A stretch of DNA of 64,000 bases, taken from the NCBI RefSeq assembly GCF_024166365.1, contig NC_064820.1, positions 146,960,001 to 147,024,000 of the forward strand, in the 5' to 3' direction. A model generated the notes under the pieces. That model did no database searches, was not told the origin of the DNA, and saw nothing but the letters and a program-made list of their open reading frames with translations. Shown in pieces: positions 50,158 through 62,783 of this stretch. The stretch is from Elephas maximus indicus (taxonomy: Eukaryota; Chordata; Mammalia; Proboscidea; Elephantidae). How positions within the stretch are numbered: the first letter of the stretch is position 1; the number at the start of each line of letters is the position of its first letter. Position numbers and translations under genes: made by a program.

Positions 50158-53111
50158 AGCCCTAGAGATCCTATGATTCCCCCTGGGTTGTCCTTGGTTG
50201 GCCCAGGCTTGTGTGGAGAGAGGGACAGACAGTGCTGGCCCTCCCTTCCCTGCCCACGTCCCTCTAGGATGCCCTCTGCACCCATTCAAGTCCATATGGC
50301 TGCTTTAGGGTAGGGTTCTCTTGTCTGACTGGTGTTCCTGGGCCTTCTCTCCCTGGCCATCGCCTCTGCTGTCCCTGCCCTCAGAGAGCCCTGAGGACAG
50401 GATGGGCCAGGAAATGCTGGTTGCAGCTCCCCCATGCAGGCTGGTTCACTCCCAGCCAGGACTGACAGCCGGTGACATAGTGATCTGCAGAAGATGCAGT
50501 GTGGGCATCTCCTGGACAGGGACACCTTCACTCATCCACCTTCATTCATGCATTCATTCAGCCCCCGTGAAGCCCCTGCTGCTGGCCAGGAGGACGCCGT
50601 CATGACCACGGTCCCCTCATGGCCAACCAGGCCAGTCAGGAGACAAACAGATCATCCCAAATTACATAGAGACTGGGCTGCAAACAAGGGCATGGGGCAG
50701 TGAGGGAGAATAGGGAACTGGGGGCTGAGGGAGGTCTCTGCTGTCTCTGAACTTCCCTGTCTCTCAAAACTCATGTGAAGCAGAGTCTGGGGCGCCACCT
50801 GCTGCCCATCCAGGCCAGGCCCAGATGCCTCCAGCTCCAGCTGCCAAGGTGCACAGGGCCAGGGCCACCCCGTGTCCCCAAGGCTCAGAACTCCAGCCTC
50901 CCTCTTCCCTGTACTCCTTAGGCTCCTACACGCCAGTGCCTCCCTCTCCTTAGCCAGCTGGGGCAGAAAAGGTCCTCTGTCTCAGCCTTCAGGACAGGGA
51001 GGCAATTAAGGGGCAAGTTGCCTCCTGGAAGAAAAAGGTGTTGGCTGAGTCCTGCTGGGTGCCCAGCCCTGGGTGGGGTGGGGAGGCCAAGCAGACCCAG
51101 GCCCTGCCTTCTTGTTACTGCTGAAGAAAGGAAGTCAATCCTGGGTTACAGAGGGTGCAGCACTTGGTGTTCTCAGAGCTGGCCTTAGGCCCTCTTGCTG
51201 CAGCCTCTGCTAGAGGAGGAAGCAATGGCTCTGATTTTCCTGGAGATGAAGGTTTCATGAATTATAGAGGGTCCTTCGACCCATGCTGGGAAAGGCAGGT
51301 TCCTTGAAGTGGTCTGATAGTTACCCACTCCCTTCTCAGAAGACCCCCCGTTTCAGCCCACCCTGGCCAGGCTTTCGAGAGCATCCCAAGGGCCAACTGC
51401 TTCACGGTGAGAAGGCCAACTCCTTAGCTGCCCCATGTGTGGCTGCCCTGGACACCCACTGTGCCTTCCCCTGATGAGGGAGACAGCCAGGGGGTGTGAG
51501 CCTTCATGATGACTATGTGGGGGTTGCCTGATAAAAGAAGGGTCATAAAATGTGAACGCTAGGGTAACCTTTTGGGGTTCAGGCCAGTCTCCCTGCAAAG
51601 TATCAAAGGGAGGGAGGAAAGGATGGGGGTAATGTCAAGGGACAAGCTTAATGTAGCAGAATGGTGCACACCACTCAGTGCTCCATGCAGTCCTGGAGCC
51701 CAGAAGCATCTACACCAGCCCATTTTGGGGGAACATGGAAAGGGACATAGATGTCCTGGCTGCTGGCTGGTGAGGGAGACCTTCGGCGGGTGGGAAGTAG
51801 GGTTGCCAAATTTAGCAAATAAAAATATAGGATAGTTAGATTCAAATTTTAAATAAGTAACAAAGAACTTTTTAGTATAAATATGTCTTAAATATCACAT
51901 CGTATCCTCCGTCGCCACTGTGTCCCAGGCAGGGGGCTGATGCTGGTGAGCAGTTGACTGTTGTTGATAAACTGGAGCAAATCCAAGACTATGCTGACAA
52001 GCCCACCATGGTCACCTGCAGTGTGAGAGCAATTGGAAAGGGGGCTGCAGCCAGGGCTCAGGACACAGAACCCAGCAGGCACCTGGTTTACCTGTGCTAC
52101 AGCCTCTGTTGCATCTCATATCCCAACCCAGGGCTGAACAAAAATTCCACATCCTTCAAGGTACTCTGCTCCCAGGAGGTCTTTGAGGCCCACAAGCCCA
52201 TTTACTCCCAGACTCAACATCAGAAGAATTTGGGTTGGGTCTCTGTCTTTGCTGGGATACCCATGGTTCCTTGAGTTCCCCCAACTCAAACTCAACCCCA
52301 AGCCTTTAAAAAAAAAATTATTAAACTTCTTCCCCCCAAGCACAATGCTACAGGGAAATATGGCTGACCCAAAAGTGAGGAGACCAGGGTTCTAGTCCTC
52401 TCTCTACCACTAACTTGGTGTACTCCGGTTTCCCCATCTGTACAATGGGAGAAGAGGTTAGAAGATAGCAGGTGATCTCTAAAGCCCAGCTCCTGGAAGG
52501 AGGATCTGTGATCAGAGGACGTGGTCAGTGAGGGCCATGTGAGAGCTTACCACAGCCCTTTAACTTGAAGCCAGCCAGGTGAGGTGGAGCTGGCTGGCAG
52601 ATGCGCTTAGGTGATCCTCCAGATTGGATTTGACAGAGGGAGAGAAGGAAGAAGCTTTATCCACTCAACTTGAGACCTTCGCACAAGGAGAACGCCATTA
52701 TGGCTGCTGAGTCATTTGTCACCAGGAGAGGGGGCCAGTAGGAGCATAGGATTAGCCACAGGAGTGATCATGGAATGATGCCAGTCCTGGCTGGGGAGGT
52801 GACAGGGTTAAGAATGGAGCAGAGCCTTTAGGCATCTGTCCTCCAGGTTCGGGAATGGGGCCCAGGTCTTTCTGGCAGGGCCAGCGCCTCTGTGGTCTGT
52901 GCAACAGCCATCCTGGGATGAGCTTGCCCCAGGTCTAGCTAGGGGTGTAAGTTCAGTGGGTGATCCCTATCCCCCTCATTCTTCTGTCTACCCTCAGCTT
53001 ACATTAAGCCACATATGGCCATTCAGATCTAGAGAACCCATCCATGGATGCACCATTAGTGGGGAAATGGCTAGAAATGGAATTTTGTGGTCCTTGGGGT
53101 AATGGAAAATT

Positions 53112-53158
53112 AGGATCAGAATGTTTATTAATTAATAATTAATAAACATTCTGATCCT
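53112..53158. repeat. Near-perfect 47-bp palindrome
   Basis: Arms of 22 bases (AGGATCAGAATGTTTATTAA plus TT, and its exact reverse complement) are separated by a 3-base AAT loop. It lies at the left edge of a MIR-like tail (GGCCTCAGTTTCCTCATCTG). Confidence 0.93.
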
Positions 53159-56100
53159 TTCTGGGCCTCAGTTTCCTCATCTGTTAAATGGGGGTGAGTT
53201 TCTACTGTGCCCACCAGGTAGGGTGGTTGAGAGGCTCAAAGTGGGCAATAGGTCTGAGAGGGACAGAGCAAGCAGCCACCGAAGGTGTTGGAAGAGTGTG
53301 GGACTAGATGGTTTTAGGAAGAGTGCTCTGACCCTGGCGGACTGACCAGAGGCAAGGAGGCCAGAGAGTTTTTTTTTTTTTTTTTTTACTAAAGATCACT
53401 CCCTGGAATTTGAGCTGGTAAGCCCCATTTGTTTACAAGTTCTCATGGGCCTCCCTAAGCCCAACCAGGACAACTGTGGTTTGGGGTCCAGGCAGGGACT
53501 GGCGGTTCTTGGATAAGGGCTAGTTGTAAACAGCTGGTGGTCATCAAGGAAGTGGTTCAAGTGATGTGTGTGACAGAATCAGCTACTTGGGCCTAACATT
53601 CACCCAGCTCACAGCATTCTGGGCTACTCAGGCCCCTCCACACGCCAGTAATGGGAGGCTCAGCCCTGTGACTGGCCTGCACACCTGAAACCTTGTAACC
53701 TAAGAAGCTGGAGGTAGCCGAATAGGAGGACATCCTTTCTGCCTCCGTCATCTCCTCTTGCACAGAAGGAACATTCCATTGCCAGGGATTGGATGTTGCG
53801 ATCAACATGAGACTTAGAAGAGCAGCCAAGAGTTTGCAGGAGAAGCCAAGGGAGAAAAGTGACTCAGCATAATAAACCATCACCTGTGGGTATTCTGAAC
53901 TGACATTTTGAAACTCTCAGAGATGCCCTGGTTCCCATGCTTGGCATACAAAACCTTGCTCCCCACGTGTATGTCAGACATACCTGTTGGCTTACTGGAG
54001 TGAGGTCCTAGGAGGGCGGGAGGTCTGTGGGTGGGCATGATCTCTGCCACATCCAGCATAGGAGTCACAAACGGGCTAATATCAAAGGGGAGCAGGATGC
54101 CCCTGTGTGGGCTTCAGGAATCAGAAGAGATGCTCAAACAGAAGGTAAATCTTAGAGACCCCTCCCCCTTCCAGGAGCACTTCCTTCAGTTAAGAAAAGA
54201 GATGGGCCTGGCACCGACCTGCACCACCAATCCTGGTTCCTGCTCAGCCCTCCTTTGCAGATCTTCATCTAGATTATAAGATCTGAGATTGGAAAGGCGT
54301 GGGAGTTCATCTAGTCCAACAACCACCCAGCATAGGCACCTGCTCTCAAAAGAGCCTCTGCTGCAGTTCTAGTGGCAGAAAGTCAAAGCAACTCCTGCTC
54401 CACTGTTAAGATACCTATGACAAAAAGATCTTCCTTAAATTCAACTGTACAATAATTATCTCCTTGAAACTTCTATCCAAAGGTCCTCGTGAGTCCTGGA
54501 GCCATGAAGATCAAGTCCAACCCAGCTTTCACTGGGTAACTCTGGAGCTCTTTGATGACAGCTGAAACACCCTACCCACCTTACTTTTCAAGTTCAGTTC
54601 TTTCCTAGAGGGTTAAAATGGTGGGTCTTCTCCTCCTCTGCCCTCATTACTCTTCTACTACTTGAGATAGAACCACCATACCCCTGCACTGTTCAGGCAA
54701 AGCCAGTCCCTGGTCAGTGGCTTGTGGGGAAAGAAGCCAGAGAGAGGACAGACACTGTAATATTCTCTCAGCTTCCCCCGCCAACCACCCCAGCTGTATC
54801 TTCAGTGAACTCCCACTCCCCAGCCCTAGGGCTTGGTCAGCTGTTTTGTGGGTTGGCAGTATCTGCTGTTTCAACAGTTTCAGCTTGTGTTTTTGTTTTA
54901 CTTCAAACCAGAATCTTCCCATTGTCTGTGCCACACAATCTTGGGCACTTGTTCAACAGTCAGTCTGGCATTTTGAGGAGGACACATGTCTACCTGGACA
55001 GCCCCAACTTCAAATGGTCTGTCCTGTTCTGATGGCCCCATGAGCAGACTGTTTTGGTGAATCACTGGCTCCAAACTCGACTTAGAAAACATGGTCATTT
55101 GTCATAAAATGTTGGTGCTGGCATCGATGTTAGAAATAATCCAATTATCATTATAGGTGAAAAAGGTTGAAAGATGGGAATGGACCTGCTCTGGTCTCAT
55201 GCTCCCTCTTTAGTTCAAGCATCATACTCTCAAGTCTTGCCTCTCTACTCTTGCTTCCTTCTAAGATGTTCTCCACACTGTACCCTTTCAGGTATCCTGA
55301 ACTCTAACAGCTCTAAAATCACAATGTGCCCTTTCTGACCTCCCTGTTTTTGTCTTTGCTGGTCTATCTGCCTGGAATATCCTCTCACCAGTTACTACTC
55401 CTTCAAGATTCAGCTCTGGTGCCCCTTTCTGGAATCCTCCTCTATAACCTCAGTGTTTGAGGCCTTCTCCTTTTGTCTTCCATGCCTTGGGCAGATCCCT
55501 ACCTGTTCCTGTCTGTGTGACTCCAGCCCAGGAGAGTTGACTGACTGACTGACAGACTGACGGAAAGGCAGACAGAAAGTCATACCAAGTGCCGAATCTT
55601 GAATCCAACACTTCAGCCCAGGTCTTGGTAATAACTAATGGTTTCCCATATGTAAGGCTTTTTGTGTGAGAGGGAACCTGGTAAGAACCTGCTCCCTGTT
55701 TTGCCCAGTCCAGGACTGGCACATGGAGTGCGATACAATAAGACTGCCTAGTGCCCATGCAATCAAGAGAAGGGTCAAAGCACTGCTTCTCCAAGGATGG
55801 CACATTGAGTCTTCCAAGAATCCAAGAGGGGTTCCACTACTACCCAACTCCCAGAGGACGCAAAGGGTCTGATAATTCTGAGCCTGTCCCCAAACAGAGG
55901 CTGGAGTGGAGAAAAACTCAGAAGACAGACTATTTTCTAAGTAGCTTCGTGCCCCCATCATCTGCTGCCAGGCAGTCAGAAAAGAAAGTAGCACTGCATG
56001 GTTTTCCTTAGGAGCTGTCAGAGCTGTGTCCTGTGTAGTGGATGGAACCAACAAGTTCCCCTCTACCTCTATGGGCCTGGGAGCAGGGCTAGAGCTCTCC

Positions 56101-56949
56101 TGCCCTACCCCTTACCCAAAGAGGGGTCTTCAGCCTCTTGGTTCTCAAAACTCCATCCTGTACCACTACCTCCCTATAGTAGAGGAACACCAACTGGCTT
56201 TTCTCCAGCTTGTGGTCAATCTGGTTTGGCTTCCTAACCAGGAGGTAAGTCTAGAGAGGCTCCAACCCAAACCCACGGGCTAGGAGAAAATCCTAAACAT
56301 TGTACTATTACTTAGAAACGTTTACGGTCTCTCTGGTGTATTGCTAATCCCAGATGAAATGGGACCACAATTCCACTGTTGCATTTCACATAAATTCCTT
56401 TTAGCTCAAGAAAGCAGTGAACAAAAATCTCCATTTTGAGCCCCAAGTGCTTCTCTCCCCGTTCACCTCCAATTATTTTTTTTTTCCCTTCTTCATTTTT
56501 GACAGGCAGGTAACATGCCATATGCAAAGGTTTTTGATGGAGAAATCTGCCAATCATTAACCCAAGCCCTTTCAATGCGATCAAAGAAAAAAACTCTTCA
56601 ATCTCTTTTTGCAACATTATCAACTTGTTTGTAGTGGCATATTGCCATCACTGAAGTCATAAGGACTTTAATAAACATCTTAAATTGTTCTCTATAATGC
56701 CCCTATAAAAGTTCACGTTCCATGGCAAGATCTGCTTCATTTGTTTACTAAATAATAGCCAGGAAATTATTGAGCCTGGGTGTCTAATTTTAAATAAATA
56801 AGAGAAGCTGGAGTTAAGAGGCCTTGTAAATGTAGGCCCCGACCTTTGTCAATTAACTGAACCCTCAGTTGAACACTGCATAAGAGACACTGCAGAAATA
56901 AGCCGTTTTAGGACCTTTGTTTTAATTATAAGTTTTCTTTTCTGTGTGT

Positions 56950-57135
56950 GTGCACGTGTGCGTGCGCTTTATGTGAAAGTTCACAGCTCGTTAATTTTTC
57001 ATTCAAATTTATATACATATTGTTGTTGTAACATTAATTGCAATCCACACAAAGTGACAGCACACTCCCCCTTTCCATCCCAGGTTCCTGTGTCCATTTG
57101 ACCAGCTCCTGTCCCCTCCTGCCTTAAAATTATCA
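56950..57135 (+). repeat. Dispersed repeat, copy B
   Basis: A shorter and more diverged relative of 25150-25505, with ATGTGAAAGTTCACAGCTCG, ATATACATATTGTTGTTG, GTGACAGCACACTCCCCC and GACCAGCTCCTGTCCCC. A TG/CG-rich simple tract (56944-56968) precedes it. Confidence 0.55.
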
Positions 57136-57659
57136 GGTTTCTGAGCTGTGGCTATCACCTTTCAATTAGGATAGTGTCCACCTAGGAACTTTCCCTATTC
57201 CCCAGGAAGGTGCTGTGATGCTTGTATTACTTTACCTTTGGTAAAAATATCAGATATCCTAGTAACTAATTTTGAGAAAATGGGCTAAACTGGATTTTAT
57301 ATTTTCAGCATTGGTCCCTTCAGTGAAGTCACTCCTACTTGTTAATTTCAATTCAACAAGTAACTTGAGGGCCCATAGAGAAATCTCTACTTTGATGGAA
57401 TGACGCGCACCCAATTGTAATAGAAGTTGTGACTACTTACATTAAAAGAGCTACTAGAATAAAGTTTGTTGTCACTGCTACACAGTCAGTGGGAAGGTAA
57501 AAGGGATGGGCGTAGAAAGGTTTTATATTTGGACTTAAGTCTCAAAACTAGTTTTTATAATCCTTACTGAAATTTTTATGCTTCAATGATTGGTCAAGGA
57601 TCACTTAATATTATTAGTATTTAGTATTATTATACCAATGTTTTCTCTAAACGAAAAAC

Positions 57660-57750
57660 CACAGACTCTAGCATCAGAAAAACCTGGGAAGCTTGTTAAA
57701 GATTCAGATTCCTGGGCCCCCAGATCCACTGAATCAGAATCTCTAGTGGG
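57660..57750 (+). mobile_element. MER5-type DNA transposon fragment
   Basis: The blocks CTAGCATCAGAAAAACCTGG, AAGCTTGTTAAAGATTCAGA and CCACTGAATCAGAATCTCTA resemble the MER5A interior. Both ends are lost. Confidence 0.55.
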
Positions 57751-58082
57751 AACTTTTTTCCTTTTCTTTTTTAAGCTTCCCAGGAGTTAGAAAAATCTTG
57801 ATGTAGATAAAGCCAACTGGTTGCCTTATTTTTTTACATTTCAATGGAATCAGCATTGTATAAATCCTACTTCAGTTTGCCCATAAGTTATTTTCTGTCT
57901 TACAAGGTAAATTAAGCCTTGGTACTCAAGCAAAGGTTCCTTGGGATCCTTTTACAGAAGGAAAGTTCTACCATCTTCATAATCTCAAATTCCAAGAAAT
58001 TTCTAATGAGTAAAATGAAAATTATAATTAGATGATAAAAATGGAACTTGACACTGCAGTTCTTCAAAGACCAGGTTAGCAT

Positions 58083-58088
58083 TTTATT
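58083..58088 (-). terminator. SAR1B: Candidate distal SAR1B polyadenylation signal AATAAA
   Basis: AATAAA on the minus strand (TTTATT on plus) is followed downstream, toward lower coordinates, by a T/G-containing stretch (TGGTCTTTG). It is the signal I judge most plausible as the distal end because of the UTR length and the change in sequence character beyond it. Several other AT-rich signals exist in the region. Confidence 0.45.
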
Positions 58089-59830
58089 TTTATATTACTG
58101 ACAGTCGAATTCATAGGGGGTGAAAGGTAATAGAACATAATCAAAATAACATACAAACACAATTCAAGAACATTTAACAATCTATCATAATTGTTCTTTG
58201 TAAAATACATAAAAGTAAACAGAAACATCTTTATATAAATTATGCTTAATAATCTGTACACACTGTAAACCAATTGTTAAAATTCACACTAAGAAGCTAG
58301 TGCAAGCAGTGGTGTTCAAAAGTGCAAACAAGGTTAGTGATGAAGAACTTATCACTGACTTACCAGGCCAACATACTCTGCATTCAGCCAAATACTGAAG
58401 GCCTCACCACAGAAACATTTTTATCACTTTAAAGTAACCTGACTACATTCATCCTGAGTGCTCTTGCCTCAAATATGGCAACGGATTATGAGTTCAGGTT
58501 AGGAGCAGCACCAGGGAATACAGAACCCATGTGAAGTTGGCCATGCTAATGTGCATCTTCATGCTTGATAAAGAAAACAATTCAGAAGGAAACCTGTATG
58601 TCAAAAGGTACAGAATTGTCAACCACCTTTACCTTAAAATATTTAAAACTAAATCTAATTTCCCACTCCAAATGCAACCTGGAGAATCTATCCACTCCAG
58701 TGCAGTTTTTCCAAAAATAATTCTGCGTGAAATCAATCAAAAGCCTTTCTCATTTCTGTCCTAAAAACCATTTGGGGAGGGGGAAACTCCTGAAACAATA
58801 GAGTTTAGTTTGGATAACTTTGATTATCTTGGATTCTACTTAAAAGTGTGGTCAGAGCCCTGGACAATCAACCAGTAGCATTAAACAGCTACTCAGTATT
58901 CTAAATTGAGGACAAAAATTAGGTGGTTCAGAACTGCACCTTCAATAAACTAGATTCCCTTCATACTCGGGGATCTCTTTATCAGCTGGGGGCCATGAAG
59001 GAGGATGGTTGTAGGGTTCAAGAGTGGAAACCTAGTTTGAACAAAATCCCAATCACTTTACACAGAAGCACAATCACATATTCTAAGAGCTTGTTCTTCT
59101 GTTGTTGTTAAAAAGCACTAACATTTCAAAAGGAAGGATAATAATGGAAATAACCAGAAATATCAACATGTATCTTTCAGCATCTAGTCCTTAATTGAAG
59201 AAATACCATTTTCTGAACTCTCAAATTTATAGCAAAAGCTTTGGAGTTTATATTAATAGGCTACTTTTAATTCTCTGTCAATTTTGCTTAAGGAATTTAT
59301 ATTTGCTAATCTTTATTTTTTTAATGCATTCTTGGAGATTTTTTGAAGCTTCATCAACTTTTTTTTAGTTGAGTTCATTTCTTGAGGTCCTATTTGAGAC
59401 AATGTAAAAAAAGAGAATAAAAAGATGAATCACATATGGTCACATTGGTGCCAATTCCGTCCCTTCCTCTCTCCAACATAACAGAATGGCAGCATATCTA
59501 GGGAAAGAGCAAACATCAGCTGATGACCTGCTCCGGCCAGGCCTTGTGCTAGGCCCTGAGGCTGCCAAGTGCATTAAGAAGGTTCACGTCCTTAGGAGCT
59601 AGTCGGTGACTGCCTTTTTTGTTTCTTTATAAAGAACACAAGCCCTCATGATCGAAATGGTCATCATTCGGTACAGGAATGAAACTCTGAAACATGCTAA
59701 AACTTGATCTATTTGAGAAAATGTTTTGGGAAAGCAAACCACACAGAAATACAGGGTATCCAGGAAAGAGAAACAGAGAGCAAAGGAAGAGGGGAAACTC
59801 AGCCATTTCCTTGGCATCAAACTCTAAGGT

Positions 59831-59950
59831 GGTGGTTGTTGCGTGCCCTTGAGTTGATTCAGACTCACAGCGACCCTATAGGACAGGGTAGAACTGTCCC
59901 ATAGGATTTCCAAGGAGTGGCTGGTGGATTCCAACTGCAGCCAGGGCTCC
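59831..59950 (-). mobile_element. AfroSINE with internal deletion and perfect target duplication, in the SAR1B 3' UTR
   Basis: The reverse-orientation copy runs from GGTTGTTGCGTGCCCTTGAG to CCAGGGCTCC. It lacks about 40 bases found in other copies between the AACTGC motif and CCAGGGCTCC, which removes the A-box region. Perfect 11-bp duplications AACTCTAAGGT lie at 59820-59830 and 59951-59961. Confidence 0.87.
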
Positions 59951-60053
59951 AACTCTAAGGTACTACATATATAATCTGGTTTAGCACACTTTCATCTTTG
60001 GTGGCCGTTGTAGTCCCACGTATTCACAACAGGACTGTAAGACTTAGGAAAAG

Positions 60054-60143
60054 AAAATACAGGGTACTCATATAAATTAAATTTCAGATACATTTATTCA
60101 TTCTTTATCTGAAATTCAAATCTAACTAAGCATCCTGTATTTT
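60054..60143. repeat. Imperfect palindromic element, related copy at 51800-51900
   Basis: Arms of about 37 bases (AAAATACAGGGTACTCATAT onward, and TCAAATCTAACTAAGCATCC to the end) pair imperfectly around a short AT centre. The intergenic stretch 51800-51900 (GGTTGCCAAATTTAGCAAAT, then GATAGTTAGATTCAAATTTT) shares the same arm. It looks like an ancient MITE-type repeat. Confidence 0.5.
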
Positions 60144-62613
60144 ATCTGGCAACTCTAATTAGGAATTATCTCTGTATTTATAGATGCAATGTATCATCAG
60201 CTTTTTACATATGTTTAAAATGATCCAAATAATACATTCTAAATAAACTGAACACAAGGTATTTTGAGAGGCTTTCCTCTTATATAAGCTACTCTCAGTG
60301 TATCTGGTCAAATTTTATTTGGCAATACATCCTTGCAAACTTAAGTTATGTCATCACCGTGTCACAAACAACACTGAAATGTCACATGAAGTCATATTCC
60401 AAATACAGAGTTTCAGAAAATATAAACCTTTCCTCTGAAACTCTCAAATCATGTCAACTAGAAGTATACTGATTTTATTTTAGAACTTGTGAAAATGCTG
60501 GGCTTTGAATGTGGGAGATCAAATAATTTTGAGGCAGGAAAGAAACACTATTATCACAGCTATCACCCTATTGTAATGATTTACAAGTAGTTTACAGGCT
60601 GGACAGGACTAGAGAAGTGTGAGCCAGTCGAAAAGAAAAGAAACAATGTTCTGTCTTTATGTCATAAACCACAGTAAGTTTGTATATGCAGGCAGGCACA
60701 TAAAACTAAAATTTAGACGTATGAAGGCAATATCTGAATTTGTACTTCTTTGGCACTCATACAAAGATACTGGTTCAACTAAACCAATGGTGAATTTTTT
60801 TTTCATATTCTTTAGGAAATGTATACCTCCAAATTAAAAAACTTCTAAAAATTCACTGAGATAAAGAGAAATTGGAACCTATCAATTTAACCAGTTATGA
60901 TCCAAAAGTGTAATTAACAGTAGTCACTGATACAGATGTGAAATAATCTCTAAAAATCTAAAAGTGGGCTGAGACTTCATGCTTATAGAGTTTTGGACTT
61001 AAGATTTTAAAAACAGCAACAAAAATCTTTTGAACACTGCCCAATTTATATGGAATCCAATCTTAACTTGCATACAACTGTGTTAACATGAAATTTATCT
61101 ATATCCCAACACTAGCATTTACCTACAAGATACTCCACAGGTGCACACACCGGCACATACAGAGTACGTATGTGTTTTCCCATGTGTTTCTACTGTTCCT
61201 TACTGCTCTCTCTGAAAGGGAACAGGGACCCAGTGCATGTGCTCTGGAGGAATTCTCAGCACTAGATGGTAAGCCCAGTGGCTAAGGAGCTCTGTAGACC
61301 CATCCCCCTAAAACTGAGAGGAAAGTTGGTTGCTGCTAAGTGCAGTTTCATTTCTAGAGGCTCACGCCATAGGGCTCACTTATCATTGGGAAAATACCCC
61401 CAGTGTAGCTGTGGTCCACAAAGTGACTATTTGCTTCTTTGGCCCCAGCGTCAGACTAGAATGAGGGTTCTGGAGCAAGATATTTTTTTACCAGGAAACT
61501 TTTTCCTCATTATAGGAAATACTTGAACAAAGGTATTTCCCTGAAGTTACTGATGACAGATATTATCAATAAGAGGCAGTTACTATTTTACTAAGGCTTA
61601 GTTCTATTTAGTCTTTGGGGGTGAGTAATTTAAGCTTAACCAACAGGCTGACGTGTCATTTTCCTACTTTCTACTTAGTGTTACTTATGTTTCTAGGCAG
61701 GTAGGAAGCTCTTTTATTTTCATTTAGGAAGAAACTCAGAGTGAAAAAGAACAGCCAACTTACTAAAGCCAAATTTCATGTTAAGAAATGACCCTGCCAG
61801 TTTAACTTCTCCAGTGAAATAACCAGTAATTCCCTCCACTCTTATTCCTCAATCCTTACCTGCCTCATGGGTTACACTATCAACAACAGAAAAGACTGTA
61901 ACTCTGACTTGGAGGATGGCTACAGAAAATACCAATTCTGATATTAAAATTATTCTTGATGAACTGGAGCAATTTATTCTCAATGGAGTTGGTTAAATAT
62001 ACTATAAAATACTTGGTTTATAATCAAGAGAGAAATCTTAAGCTTGAGTCTTTAAAAATACATATTTGGCATTTACCTTTCATCTTATCTTACTAATTAT
62101 GGGAATCTCAGACATATGGAAAAAAGAATTCAATGAAGAGACCACATTTTTATGAAATCATAACACTTTAGAAAAACGAACTAAAATTTTATTCCTAAAT
62201 CTATCAGTGAGACAAGCATTATACCTAAAACAAAATTATACCTTTACAAAGTAACAACTAGCTGAGAGTAACTAAAAAAAAAAAAAATTCATTTTCTTGC
62301 TACCAAGAAATAAAATACACTAAAGAAAGCAAAAGAGCTATAAGATCAGAGCAAAATCCCCACGCGTCTCAGTGATGACTGAAGCAGAGCAGGTTGTTTC
62401 TTTTTCCGAGGATATGCAGTCCTTCACAAAGAACCTGTGCACAAGGCTCTACTTGTTGCTTGCCCTGGGGAATACCATTAAATGTAGAGACTGGGGAGTA
62501 CCTCTAAATGTGGAGAGACAGTATGGATAACTACTTTTGGTGACAACGCATAGACTGTCAAACCTGGTACCAATAAAATTGAAGCATTTCCAAATTAGAC
62601 CACTGAGATGAAG

Positions 62614-62783
62614 GTATAAAACCAGAAAACCAAACCCATTGCTGTCGAGTCGATTCCAACTCACAGCAACCCTACAGGACAGAGCAGAACTGCCCCATAG
62701 GGTTTCCAAGGAGCGGCTGGTGGATCTGAACTGCTGACCTTTTGGTTAGCAGCCGAATGTGTAACCACTACACCAATAGGGCT
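62614..62783 (-). mobile_element. AfroSINE, full length with perfect target duplication, in the SAR1B 3' UTR
   Basis: The reverse-orientation copy runs from AACCAAACCCATTGCTGTCG to ACCACTACACCAATAGGGCT. Perfect 11-bp duplications CTGAGATGAAG lie at 62603-62613 and 62784-62794. Intact ends and duplications suggest a fairly recent insertion. It is in the same orientation as SAR1B transcription. Confidence 0.9.

Larger units (their letters stand above)
48326..58064. other. Intergenic region between convergent JADE2 and SAR1B
   Basis: No gene is supported in these 9.7 kb. Contents are a MIR (about 48450-48625), an AfroSINE scrap (48784-48820), a DNA-transposon fossil (49844-50157), a diverged local repeat pair (48654-48704 and 50482-50532), a palindromic-family fragment (51800-51900), a 47-bp palindrome (53112-53158), an L2-like piece (about 55290-55450), a GACT microsatellite (55538-55560), a dispersed repeat (56950-57135) and a MER5-like piece (57660-57750). 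Confidence 0.7.

Noticed and set aside
48326..58064. An additional gene between JADE2 and SAR1B
   Set aside because: No open frame shows a domain or splice pattern, and known mammalian gene order has none that I recall. A long non-coding RNA cannot be excluded without transcript data.
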